From Kumtagia sp963820075 (GTDB taxonomy: Bacteria; Pseudomonadota; Alphaproteobacteria; Rhizobiales; Rhizobiaceae): a DNA stretch of 64,000 nt. Where the stretch lies: positions 1 to 64,000 of the forward strand of contig CAWFYS010000015.1 in the NCBI GenBank assembly GCA_963820075.1, in the 5' to 3' direction. Position numbers and translations under genes: made by a program. The notes below the pieces were generated by a model. That model worked only from the letters and a program-made list of their open reading frames with translations. It did not search any database and was not told the origin of the DNA. This document shows positions 18,469-28,161 of the stretch, piece by piece (the first letter of the stretch is position 1; each line of letters starts with the position of its first letter).

Positions 18469-19383
18469 GTGGCGGTTTTTCAAAGCAACTTTTTCTACAC
18501 CCTGGTGCCAGGCGGCACCAATGAGTACACGATCACATCGGAAATCCCGAACGGTGGCGCGGCCGTGGATGCCGGGGACAACGTAATCAGCCCCGATGAG
18601 GTCGTGCCGGTAACATTCGACGACGACGCCAACGCCAGCTTCGATGGCGACTATACCTACATCGGGCGCGAGGGCAGCCTTCCGGGTTTTGTCGCGCAAG
18701 GTCCGGACGGCGAATTCTACCTGTTCTCTGACGAGAAGCGGAACTGCCGAACCAGACCTTCAACATAGATCCGGATGCCGAGTTCCCCGTCTGCTTCCTG
18801 CCAGGAACAATGATCGCCACGCCGGACGGCGAAGTGCCGGTCGAACAACTTGCAATCGGTGATCGCATCCTGACGGACGATGGCCGAGCAGTCGCCGGTA
18901 AAGTGGCTTGGTCGCCAAACTGTCATGCCGATATTCGGCATGATCGAGGGACGCCAGCCGGTACTCGTCACCGCCGGGGCGCTTGGAGACGGCCTGCCGG
19001 TGCGCGACCTGCGGGTTACCTCCGATCATGCGCTGCTGATCGACGGCGTGTTGGTGCATGCCGGCGCATTGGTGAATGGCACGTCCATTCGGCGAATTTC
19101 CCCGTCCGAACTGGGCGCGCGTTTCCTCGTTTACCATATCGAGGCGGAGGATCATGAGGTGGTGCTCGCCGAGGGCGCGCCCGCGGAAACCTTCATCGAC
19201 AACGTGTCGCGCCGTCGCTTCGACAATTACGCCGAGTTCGAGACACTCTACGGTACCGCGCTGCCTCCTATGGCGGAACTGCCGCAGCCGCGTGCGATGA
19301 GTTCCAGACAGATTCCACATGCGATCCGGCGGCGTGTTACCGAAGCGGCGGCGCGGTTGTCCAATATGAGCAAGGTGGCCTGA
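18469..19383 (+). pseudogene. Hint-domain (Hedgehog/intein-type) protein, two frameshifts
   Basis: A GTG at 18469 follows GGAGG. The first 90 residues ('MAVFQSNFFYTLVPGG', 'FDDDANASFDGDYTYIG') are a secreted-type acidic N-terminus. A shift near 18735 leads to the Hint start 'CFLPGTMIATPDGEVPVE', and a second near 18885 leads to 'VKWLGRQTV', 'DLRVTSDHALLIDG' (conserved block with His) and a basic C-terminus. The joined product is about 300 residues, usual for the alphaproteobacterial Hint_2 family. Such domains autoprocess in Hedgehog and inteins; whether this one does is unknown. Confidence 0.8.
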
Positions 19384-19475
19384 GGCGGATCGAGCCAGCT
19401 AGCGCATCGCCTCTCGGAACAGATTTTCTCAAGCCGTTAGGCGCGTGCTCATCAGGCAGGTGCCGGGATCGGGCT

Positions 19476-19789
19476 TCATATCCCGGACCCGTCCACCTCG
19501 ATGTCGGCGCCCTCCCACGGTGCCGGCATGACGGGGCTTGTGGAAGCCCTGCTCAGATTGGCGCTCGGCAAAGGCATCCAGCACTTCAGCTCCGGCTCGG
19601 CATAGCCGACCACGCATCCCGGTAGGAATCGGCGGCGCGCCACCCTTCGGCTCCGAACCGATCCGGCCGGGCCCAGTAAGCCACGTCGACTTCCGCCGGC
19701 CCTTGCTCGACCGGCCGAACCGTTACGAGAATCCGCCTGCCGTCTCTGGGCGCGCTCGACATCGGGCGCCATTGACCGGGTTCGTCCAT
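19476..19789 (-). pseudogene. Conserved hypothetical protein, one frameshift
   Basis: The start at 19789 reads 'MDEPGQWRPMSSAPRDGRRI' and then 'AEVDVAYWARPDRFG'. A shift near 19615 leads to 'VVGYAEPELKCWMPLP' and an acidic end. The W-R-P-M-S-S-A-P-R-D-G opening and the W-M-P-L-P near the end are features of a small soluble family (DUF551-like) found in rhizobia and phages. Function unknown. Confidence 0.6.
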
Positions 19790-19904
19790 CGCCTGCCTCC
19801 GACTATCCCGCCCGGCTGGCGCGGCGGGCGGGTCAAGTTCGCGGTATCGGTCTGGCGAGGATGTCACGCTGCCTCACGAAGGCGGGTGCCTGGCGCCATG
19901 GCCG

Positions 19905-20619
19905 CTACGCAACGATCAGGACTGCAGGATCGGGCTGCTCAGAAATAGGCGCCTCCGCGCCGGCCTTGCCCTTCGCATAGGCGCTGCGCTCGCCGCATTG
20001 CTGGCCACTCAGCATCAGGTCGTAGGGGCATTGGCAGTCGCCACCCTGCGGCGGGCGCGCCGGGCGAAGCGCCCCCCAGATCGACTTGTCGGCGGGCGAG
20101 GCCACGACCGGGACGGCGGCGGCGGGCCTGGATTGGGGCGCTAGCTCGGCCTTGGGACGCGCTATGGCGGCTGTCGCCGTGGACGATGCCGCCGGCTTGC
20201 CGGCCAGATAGTCGCTATGCACCCAGCCCACCAAGCCTTCCACCGAGACCTTTCGCCATTTTCCCTCGCTGGCGCTGGCCTCGACGGACTGTCCGGCCTT
20301 GAGCATGGCGACCACCGCGCTCGACGTACTGGCGTCCTTGCGCAGGCGGACTTTCTCTGTCGTGCGCAGGGTCTGCGGTTCGGGTTGCGCCACGATCGGC
20401 TTCTGCGGACGCGGGATGGAACTCGTGATCATCGGCGAGGGTTTTTGAACGACTTTGGCTTCGGCCGTCGGTCTTTTTCTTTTCGACCGATGCCGTCTCG
20501 CTGGCGCGCTGGCGCTGCCAATGCTCGCGCTTCGGCGGCTCCTGGTTCATTGCCCAGACGCCGGCCGCGACCGCGCCGAGCACCAGCCATTTCAACTTGG
20601 GAAGAGTGAATCCAGCCAT
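19905..20619 (-). pseudogene. Membrane-anchored SH3b-domain protein, one frameshift
   Basis: The N-terminus 'MAGFTLPKLKWLVLGAVAAG' is a signal anchor. A shift near 20465 joins it to 'KVVQKPSPMITSS'. Then comes a bacterial SH3 domain (about 60 residues) with 'VRLRKDASTSSAVVAMLKAG', 'WRKVSVEGLVGWVHSDYLAG'. The C-terminal part is Ala/Pro-rich and carries a four-cysteine-like block, 'CQCPYDLMLSGQQCGERSAY'. SH3b domains usually bind cell-wall peptides, so this is probably an envelope protein. The normal length of about 235 residues is recovered when frames are joined. Confidence 0.75.
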
Positions 20620-20733
20620 GCCTCAATCATATGCGCACAACGTCTTAAGGCATGGTTTACCACGATGGCTGGACCAGTCCTTGCCGGCGGCTAACCGTTG
20701 CGTTGTGGTGCGATGCTTGCCAAACGGGCGGGC

Positions 20734-21617
20734 ATGCAGACGCAATCGAACCTCAAGGCTGCCTTATGGATGGCAGGCTCCATGTGTTGCCTGGTCTTGA
20801 TGACCTGGGCCGGCCGCGAGTTCGACCAGCCGGCTCGACGTATTCCAGGTGATGGAGCTGCGCTCGCTGATCGGCCTGCTGCTGCTCTATCCGCTGGTGC
20901 GGCATGTCGGCGGATTGCGGGCGATGGCAACCGCGCGGCCGCTTCAGCATGTCGGCCGCAATATCGCGCATTACACCGCCCAGTTCCTCTGGCTGGCGGC
21001 GCTCACCGATGATTCCACTGGCGCAGCTCATTGCCATCGAGTTTACGACGCCGATCTGGACGGCGCTTCTTGCCGTCAGCTTTCTCGGCGAGCGGATGAC
21101 GGTCGCCAAGGTGGCGGCAATCACGCTTGGCCTTGTCGGGGTGTTGGTGATCGTGCGGCCGGGCGTCGAAAGCATCGATACCGGCCAGCTTGTCGTGCTG
21201 GCGTCGGCGCTCGGCTTCGGCATTTCCCTGACCATGACCAAGTCCCTGACCCGAACGAAATTGGCGGTTGCAATCATTTTCTGGATGCTGGTGATCCAAT
21301 CGGTCATCGGCATCATCCCCGCCGCGCTCGCCTGGCGCACACCGCCGGCCGATGTCTGGCCATGGCTCATCGTCATCGCCTTTGGCGGTTCCTATGCGCA
21401 TTATTGCATGGCGCGGGCGCTGGTCCATGCCGATGCCACCGTGGTCACGCCGATGGATTTCCTGCGCGTTCCGGCGACCGCCGCCCTCGGCTTCTTCGCC
21501 TATTCGGAACAGGTCGACCTGTTCACCGTGCTCGGAACAGTGCTGATTCTTTGCGGTAACCTGCTCAACCTCGCCGGCCGCAGACGCCCGGTGGAGGCCC
21601 AGGCGCCAACGACTTGA
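20734..21617 (+). pseudogene. EamA/DMT-family transporter, two frameshifts
   Basis: Joined frames give a ten-helix drug/metabolite transporter of about 295 residues. The pieces are 'NLKAALWMAGSMCCLVLMTW', then 'MELRSLIGLLLLYPLVRHVG', 'NIAHYTAQFLWLAALT', and from about 21010 a long clean block with 'FTTPIWTALLAVSFLGERM', 'LVGVLVIVRPG' and 'DFLRVPATAALGFFAYSE'. The shift at 21010 is a single extra G before ATGATTCCA. Inner-membrane exporter or importer of small metabolites; substrate unknown. It converges with the FadR-type regulator gene. Confidence 0.85.
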
Positions 21618-21651
21618 GTTGCCCGTGGAGCTTGCCGCGAATCGCGTTCAG

Positions 21652-22393
21652 CTATGATCCGTCCGCGCGCAGCGCCCGCCGGACGCGTTCCAGCCCGGTC
21701 ATGATTACCGCCTCCATCGCGGTCGCGGGCGCGCGCGGCGTCGCGGTCGCGGATGGCATCGACGATGCGGCGGTGCGAGACGGAGTCGTGGTGCACTTCG
21801 CGCATGTCGCTGCCAGGGGCGGAGAGCTTGAACACGCCGACGAGGGCGGCCTCGATCAGGCTGCCGACCGAGCGCATGAACGGATTGCGCGAAGCCTCCG
21901 CCACCGCGAGGTGGAACCGCAAATCCGCCATGGCGCGGCTCTCGGCGCTGTGGTTCTCCCTGCCCATGTCGTCGGCGAGGCGGTCGAGATGCGCGACGTC
22001 CTGGATTGTCGCGCGCTCGGCCGCCAGCCCTGCCGCGTAGGGCTCGAAAGCCAACCGGATTTCGCTGAGATGGACGAGGAAGGCTTCGTCTATTCCACAC
22101 TCGAAATGCCAGTTGAGGATGTCGGCGTCGAACAGGCTCCAGTTTTCGCGGCTGGTCACGCGCGTGCCGATGCGCGCGCGCGGCACGATCAGACCCTTGG
22201 CCGCCAGCGTCTTGAGGGCTTCGCGCAGCACGGTGCGCGATACGCCGAAACGCGCCATCAACTCGACATCGCCGGGCAGGGTCGCGCCGGTCGCTACTTT
22301 GCCGGAAACGATGTCGAGACCGAGCGAATCGACAATATGCGCGTGGTTGCTGCGCGACCTCTGGCCGGTGATCACGGTCTGGAGCAGGCCCAT
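21652..22393 (-). CDS. FadR-subfamily GntR transcriptional regulator (frameshift near the C-terminus)
   Basis: The N-terminal winged helix (about 10-80) has 'GATLPGDVELMARFGVSRTV' and 'LREALKTLAAKGLI'. The all-helical FCD ligand domain follows, with 'DLRFHLAVAEASRNPFM' and 'VHHDSVSHRRIVDAI' containing the usual metal-binding Asp/His residues. Near 21725 one extra base moves the frame; the restored ending is 'EAVIMTGLERVRRALRADGS' with TAG at 21652. It is the last gene of a sugar-acid operon and probably represses it, with a candidate operator at 26454-26474. An upstream in-frame start exists; 22393 is chosen from the AGGGAA before it. Confidence 0.85.
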
Positions 22394-22601
22394 CATTTCC
22401 CTGAGCGCTTCCAGCAGTGTGTCGCAGGCCCGGTGCCGTCGAGGCTTCTCAGGCATCCGGTGAGCAATGGAATCGTGCTGGGGCGACGAACCGCCGGCCG
22501 GTCGGTTTGGCGCCCGACCTCTCCCCATTGTAGGGCTTCACACTTGCCGCCCCGCAGAGCCGGGCTCGGAGCCCTGGCATGCTCCTCGGTCACTTCAAAT
22601 C

Positions 22602-24426
22602 TCAATGATTGTCCCTCGGAATACCCTTTGTCTGGGCGATGCGCTGGTAGCGCACGGCGGGCTCCAGCACGGCGCCGGTGTCCATCTGGCTGACCATGCC
22701 GCGCTGGATTTCCTGCCACGGCGTTTGATGGTCCGGATATTTGTAGCCGCCATGCGCGGCGAGTTCGGCGCGGCGGCGCTCCAGTTCTTCCTCCGAAATC
22801 AGAATGTCGGCCGTGCCCTTGGCGAGGTCGATGCGCACGCGGTCGCCGGTCTTCAGGAGGGCGAGCCCGCCGCCCGCCGCGGCTTCCGGCGACGCGTTGA
22901 GGATGGAAGGCGAGCCGGACGTCCCCGACTGGCGGCCGTCGCCGATGCAGGGCAGCGAGTGAATGCCGCGCTTCAGCAGATAGTCCGGCGCGCGCATGTT
23001 GACCACTTCCGCCGCGCCCGGATAGCCGATCGGCCCGACGCCGCGCATGAACAGCACGGAGGTCTCGTCGATATGCAGGTCGGGATTGTCGATGCGGGCG
23101 TGATAGTCCTCCGGTCCGTCGAAAACCACCGCCGGCCCCTCGAAGGCGTTCGGATCGGCGGGGTTCGACAGATAGCGGTCGCGGAACTCCTGCGAAATGA
23201 CGCTGAGCTTCATGATCGCCGAGTTGAACAGATTGCCGCGCAGCACGCGGAAGCCGGCATGCTCCTTGAGCGGCCGGTCGAGCGGGCGGATCACCTTTTC
23301 GTCGAGGATTCTGGCGTCGCGGCAGTTCTCGCCGATCGTCTTGCCGTTCACGGTCATGGCGCCTTCATTGATGAGGCCGCCGCGCATCAACTGGCCGACC
23401 ACCGCCGGAACGCCGCCCGCATGGTGGTAGTCCTCGCCGAGATATTCGCCGGCCGGCTGCAGATTGACGAGCAGCGGGATCTCCTCGCCATAGGTCTGCC
23501 AGTCGTCGATGCTGAGTTCGACACCGACATGGCGCGGCGAGCCCGTTCAGGTGGATCGGCGCGTTGGTGGAGCCGCCGATCGCCGAGTTGACGCGGATGG
23601 CGTTGATGAAGGCGTCGCGGGTGAGAATGTCGGACGGCTTCAGGTCCTCCTTGACCATGTCGACGATGCGCTTGCCGGTGCGGTAGGCCATCTCCTGCCG
23701 GTCGCGGTGCGGCGCGGGGATCGCCGCCGAGCCCGGAAGCTGCATGCCCAGCGCCTCGGCCAGCGAGTTCATCGTGGTCGCCGTGCCCATCGTGTTGCAG
23801 TAGCCGGTGGAGGGCGCCGACGAGGCGACGAGGCTGACGAAGCCGGCATAGTCGATCTCGCCGGCCGCCATCATCTCGCGCGCCGTCCACACGATCGTGC
23901 CGGAGCCGGTGCGCTGGCCGCGGAACCAGCCGTTCAGCATCGGCCCGACGGAGAGCGCGATCGCCGGAATGTTGACGGTGGCCGCCGCCATCAGGCAGGC
24001 CGGTGTCGTCTTGTCGCAGCCGATGGTGAGCACCACGCCGTCCAGCGGATAGCCGTAGAGCACCTCGACCAGCCCGAGATAGGCGAGGTTGCGGTCGAGC
24101 GCGGCGGTCGGGCGCTTGCCGGTCTCCTGGATCGGGTGAACGGGAAACTCGAAAGCGATGCCGCCGGCCTCGCGAATGCCCTCGCGCACGCGCTTGGCAA
24201 GGTCGAGGTGATGGCGGTTGCAGGGCGACAGGTCGGAGCCGGTCTGGGCGATGCCGATGATCGGCCGCCCCGACTGGAACTCCTCCTGCGAGATGCCGAA
24301 GTTCATGTAGCGCTCGAGATAGAGCGCCGTCATGTCCGGATTTCCCGGATTGTCGAACCAGGCCTGCGACCGGCGCGTAAGCTTCGTTGCGTCCGGATGC
24401 TGTGCTCCGTTGCCTGGCTTTTTCAT
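22602..24426 (-). pseudogene. IlvD/Edd-family sugar-acid dehydratase (L-arabinonate dehydratase-like), one frameshift
   Basis: About 600 residues when joined. The iron-sulfur cluster Cys is in 'VVLTIGCDKTTPACLMAAAT', and the family blocks 'GTATTMNSLAEALGMQLPGS' and 'INAIRVNSAIGGSTNAPIHL' follow. The frame breaks near 23545 and resumes before 'MVGQLMRGGLINEGAMTVNG', with 'GDGRQSGTSGSPSILNASPE' near the end. This is the branch that dehydrates aldonic acids (arabinonate, xylonate, galactonate) to 2-keto-3-deoxy acids rather than the amino-acid enzyme IlvD. It lies between the 1-dehydrogenase gene and the regulator gene. GTG/ATG choice: ATG at 24426. Confidence 0.85.
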
Positions 24427-24454
24427 GGGCTTGGTTCCTGGCCTTGCTGAATGT

Positions 24455-25386
24455 TCAGTCTTCAAACGCATCCGTGAAAGCGTGCCGGCCGACCATGAAG
24501 GCGTCGGCGACATGACGCAGCGGACGCAGGTCGACGTCGCTCTCGCCCGCCGCGATCAGCTTCGCGAATCGGCTGTAGATGCGCGCATACTCTTCGTCGC
24601 GGCCGTCCACAACCGGCGTGCCTTGGATGCGGAGTTTCGCGCCGCCGGACTGCAGCAGAAAGGTCGCCGTCGTCCGTGGAAACGTGGATGTCCCAGGTCT
24701 GCGGGCCGGTCTGCCGCCAGTCGAAGGTCGCAGTCGCCCGCTCGCCGCCTGCAGCGTCGGCGAAGACAAGATCGGCTGCGATCGGCTGCGCCCGGTTTTG
24801 CGGAAAAAGCAGCGTGGCCGACGTGAGATGGATCGGCATCGGCAGGATTTCGGTGACGATCGACAGCGCGTTTATGCCCGGATCGAACACGCCGAAGCCG
24901 CCCGGCTCCCAGATCCAGGCCTGCCCGGGATGCCATCTGCGCACATCCTCCTTCCAGTCGACGCGGACCGAGCGGATCGTGCGGCCGGCCAGCCAGTCCC
25001 TGGCGGCGGCGACGCCGGCGGCAAAGCGCGAATGCCAGGTGGCGAACAGGCAGACGCGCTGCCTTTCGGCCAGCGCCACGAGGTCGTCGAGTTCGGACAG
25101 CGTCGCGCCGGGCGGCTTTTCGAGCAGGACATGCTTGCCGGCGCGAAGCGCGGTCAGCGCCGCGGCGTGGCGCGGCCCGGGCGGCATGCAAAGCGCGACG
25201 GCATCGAGGCCCTCGGCCTTTTCGAGCAGCGTTTCGATGTCGGGAAAAGCCGGAACGCCCTCGATGCGGCCGTGGCGGCTCGCGGTCGCCACCAGTTCGA
25301 AGTCGCGGATTGGCCGCGATCGACGGCACATGCTGGTCGCGCGCGATTTTTCCGACGCCGGCGATCGCAACTCGAATGGGGCTCAT
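24455..25386 (-). pseudogene. L-arabinose / D-galactose 1-dehydrogenase-like oxidoreductase, two frameshifts
   Basis: A Gfo/Idh/MocA enzyme of about 305 residues. It starts 'MSPIRVAIAGVGKIARDQHV' (NAD(P) site) and after a shift near 25310 reads 'LVATASRHGRIEGVPAFPDI', 'AGKHVLLEKPPGATLSELD' (EKP motif), 'WKEDVRRWHPGQAWIWEPGG' and 'GVFDPGINALSIVTEILP'. These blocks match the Azospirillum AraA type that oxidises L-arabinose or D-galactose at C1 to the lactone. A second shift near 24665 leads to the normal C-terminus ending in 'FED' at 24455. It begins 12 bp after the GguC-like gene. Confidence 0.85.
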
Positions 25387-25398
25387 CTCACCGCTTCC

Positions 25399-26391
25399 CT
25401 ACAGCGCCTTCACGGCAAAGGACGCCGCCCGATCGGTGGCCAGGCGATTGCGCAGCGGCAGCGTGAAGGGTTTCGCCTCGATCTCGAACACGTCGCCGTC
25501 CTGCGTCTTTACGCCATCGGAGAAGGACAGCGTCGCCGTGCCGAAGAAATGGATATGCACGTCGCCGGGCCGGCGGAACAGCTCGTATTTGAAATGGTGG
25601 TGTTCGAGATTGGCGATCGTGTGGGACATGTTGTCCTCGCCCGACAGGAACGGCTTTTCCCAGATCACCGCGCCGTCGCGGCGAATGCGCGAGACGCCCT
25701 CGACATGGCCGGGCAGCGGCCCGGTCAGCAGTTCGGGGCCGATCGAGGCCGGCCGCAGCTTGGAATGCGCCAGCCACAGATAGTTGTGGCGCTCCGTCAC
25801 ATGGTCGGAAAATTCGTTGCCGAGGGCAAAGCCAAGCCGGAAAGGCGTGCCGTCGGGCCCGATCACATAGATGGCGGCGATTTCCGGCTCCTCGCCGCCG
25901 TCCTCAGCGAAGGAAGGCGAGATAAGCGGCGCTTCCGGTGCGATCACGCTCGATCCGTCGCCCTTGAAGAACCATTCCGGCTGCGCGCCGACCGTGCCCG
26001 GCTTCGGCTTGCCGCCCTCGACGCCCATCAGGAACATGCGCATCGAATCGGTCGGCTTCTCGGCCGAGCTTGCCGCCTTGTGCATCTTGTCGCGGCCTTC
26101 CGCCGAGCCGAGATGGGTCAGTCCGGTGCCGGCCAGCACGAGATGCGCCGGATCGGGGTGGTCGATCGGCGCGAGCAGCCTGCGCTCGCCGAGGGCTTCG
26201 AACAGATCGACGGGCTCTCCCCCCGGAAGCCCCTCCACGGCCACCTCCAGGCTCAGGCGATCGTCGATCGCCCGCCGCGCCAGCTCGTATGTAGAGTCGA
26301 TGCCGCCGACCAGCCGCGCCGCTCCTGTGTCGTCAACGGCGGCGACGCGCCGCTCTCCCTGATGGATCAGTTGAACCAGCCTCAGCGCCAT
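25399..26391 (-). CDS. GguC/AraD1-type fumarylacetoacetate hydrolase-like protein
   Basis: A protein of 330 residues, intact, of the GguC/AraD1 family in the FAH superfamily. Features are 'LVLAGTGLTHLGSAEGRDKM', 'SPSFAEDGGEEPEIAAIYVI' with the acidic metal ligands, 'RLGFALGNEFSDHVTERHNY' and 'VSRIRRDGAVIWEK'. In the family these enzymes act on 2-keto-3-deoxy sugar acids; the precise step (dehydration or hydrolysis) is inferred. It is the first gene of the minus-strand operon followed by the 1-dehydrogenase, the dehydratase and the regulator. The ATG at 26391 is preceded by GAGGA; an upstream start at 26424 is possible. Confidence 0.85.
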   Translation of the reverse strand: MALRLVQLIHQGERRVAAVDDTGAARLVGGIDSTYELARRAIDDRLSLEVAVEGLPGGEPVDLFEALGERRLLAPIDHPDPAHLVLAGTGLTHLGSAEGRDKMHKAASSAEKPTDSMRMFLMGVEGGKPKPGTVGAQPEWFFKGDGSSVIAPEAPLISPSFAEDGGEEPEIAAIYVIGPDGTPFRLGFALGNEFSDHVTERHNYLWLAHSKLRPASIGPELLTGPLPGHVEGVSRIRRDGAVIWEKPFLSGEDNMSHTIANLEHHHFKYELFRRPGDVHIHFFGTATLSFSDGVKTQDGDVFEIEAKPFTLPLRNRLATDRAASFAVKAL

Positions 26392-26453
26392 TCCTCGCAC
26401 CCGGCAACGACGCCGGCCCTCCACGCTCTTCCGTCACGGCGCATCTGCCGTTG

Positions 26454-26474
26454 AAAGTCATATAGTACGACTTT
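26454..26474. promoter_or_regulatory. Candidate operator of the FadR-type regulator
   Basis: An imperfect palindrome with perfect AAAGTC and GACTTT arms around a 9-nt AT-rich centre. It lies 63 bp upstream of the first gene of the sugar-acid operon. On the minus strand the centre contains TACTAT, a plausible -10 hexamer, so a bound repressor would block the promoter. The link to the regulator at 21652-22393 is inference. Confidence 0.45.
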
Positions 26475-26738
26475 TTAGGGGGCTGCATAGAGCCAGGCGC
26501 GGGTTGGATATGGGCAGCAGCGTGGCGCCGGCAGCGCTGGTCTGGCCAGGTGAGCGCCCTGGTGCCATTGCACGCGGGCATCTCTGGGTCAATTGAGGCG
26601 ATTGCAATTCTTGACCAGCCACACAGATCGAGGTCGCTTTTGAGAAGCCTATGAATGGCAAGCAATTGGCGCTCATTGTTCGTTCCGGCCGACCCAGAAT
26701 ACGCACGCTGAGCGTGCCTCCTACCGTAAGGCCGACCG
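26475..26738. other. Spacer between sugar operon promoter and DUF883 gene
   Basis: About 260 bp upstream of the sugar operon and downstream of the DUF883 gene on the same strand. No gene is visible. It should contain the -35 side of the operon promoter and the end of the DUF883 transcript. Confidence 0.3.
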
Positions 26739-27047
26739 CTACTTCCGGTTCAGCAGCCCCACCACCAGGCCGATGAGCGCCAGGCCGATCACGGCCGTTG
26801 TCACCGGATGATCGGACGCGGCGCGGCCCACGGCGCGCGAGCGGCTGCGCAGCGCCGGCAGGGCGTCGGCGACATGGCTCGCGATCTCCTCGTAGAGGTC
26901 GCCGGCCATATCATGCGCGTCGTCATAGGCGGCACTGCCGCGCGACTTCACCGCCTTGCGGAGCGATTTGACTTCCTTTTGAAGCCGGGCCATCTGGGCC
27001 TCCAAATCGTCGGTCATGTCGTCGCGGAATTTGGAAAAGGAATGCAT
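26739..27047 (-). CDS. DUF883 (YqjD/ElaB-like) membrane-anchored protein
   Basis: A protein of 102 residues. Residues 8-45 are a charged helix or coiled coil ('DDLEAQMARLQKEVKSLRKA'), the middle is helical, and a single C-terminal membrane segment ('VTTAVIGLALIGLVVGLL') ends in N-R-K. This is the layout of the YqjD/ElaB/DUF883 family of inner-membrane tail-anchored proteins, some of which bind ribosomes in stationary phase. It lies downstream of cobT on the same strand, 75 bp away, but has no obvious link to cobalamin. Confidence 0.8.
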   Translation of the reverse strand: MHSFSKFRDDMTDDLEAQMARLQKEVKSLRKAVKSRGSAAYDDAHDMAGDLYEEIASHVADALPALRSRSRAVGRAASDHPVTTAVIGLALIGLVVGLLNRK

Positions 27048-27122
27048 CGGGCGTCCTTTGCAAAGGAAGAGGGAATTATCTTCGAACGCCTAGGCGCCGA
27101 TGATGGTTCCCTCCCTCCTTCC

Positions 27123-28134
27123 TCAGGCCTTCCCGGACACGCCGGCATCGGCGAAGCTCGCCATGCCCGTATGGCAGGCAAGCGCGGACGCGCAGGATGT
27201 TGACGGCGAGGCAGGCGCCCGAGCCTTCGCCGAGCCGCATGCCGAGATCGAGCAGCGGCTTCATCTTCATCGCCTCCAGCAGGCCGCGATGACCCGCCTC
27301 GGCCGACACATGCGCGGCGAGCGCGTGGTCGAGGCCATGCGTAGCTGCTTTCATCAGCGGCGCGGCGGCGGCCGTGCAGACGAAGCCGTCGAGCAGGACG
27401 GGCACGGATTTGTGGCGCGCCGCGAGCGTGCCGCCGAGGATGGCCGCGAGTTCGCGCCCGCCGACCGCTGCCGCCGCCTTGAGCGGGTCGTTCAGAATCG
27501 CCGCATGCAGCTTCATCGCGACCTCGATCGCGGCGGTTTTGCGGCCAAGGCCGGCGTCGTCGACGCCGGTGCCGCGTCCGACCCATTGTTCGGCGCCGCC
27601 GAACAAGGCCGAGGCAATCGCCGCCGCCGCCGTCGTGTTGCCGATGCCCATCTCGCCGAAACACAGGAGGTCCATTCCGGCCTCCACCGATTCGTAGCCG
27701 CGCCCGACCGCTTCCAGGAACTCCTTTTCGTCCATCGCCGGCGCAAGCGTGAAGTCGGCGGTCGCGCGCTCGACGTCGAGCGCAATCACGTCGAGCTCGG
27801 CCCCTGCAACGCGCGCGAGCTGGTTGATCGCGGCCCCGCCCGCAGCGAAATTCCCGACCATCTGCATGGTGACCTCGGGCGGAAAGGCCGAAACGCCCTG
27901 GGCGGTGACACCGTGCGAGCCGGCGAAGACGATTACCTTGACGCGATCGAGGCGGGGCGTCTCACGCCCCTGCCAGCGCGCCAGCCAGGCGACCACCTCC
28001 TCCAGACGGCCCAGGCTGCCCTGCGGCTTGGTAAGCGTGTCCTGGCGCCGGGCCACCGCCTCGGCCGCCTTCATATCGCCGGGCGGAAGGTCCTGGCAGG
28101 CTGCGTTCAGCGCTTCGAAAGAGGCGAATTGCAT
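27123..28134 (-). CDS. cobT: Nicotinate-nucleotide--dimethylbenzimidazole phosphoribosyltransferase (frameshift at C-terminus)
   Basis: Makes alpha-ribazole phosphate for the lower ligand of cobalamin. The sequence shows 'RQDTLTKPQGSLGRLE', 'VIVFAGSHGVTAQGVSAFPP' and 'LLCFGEMGIGNTTAAAAIAS', all diagnostic. Near 27190 an extra base shifts the frame; the restored end reads 'ALACHTGMASFADAGVSGKA' and stops at 27123. Without the correction the frame runs on to 27076. The ATG at 28134 is preferred over a TTG one codon upstream. It follows cobS by 27 bp. Confidence 0.9.
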
Positions 28135-28161
28135 CAAAAAACTCCGTAGCGGATTGATTTG

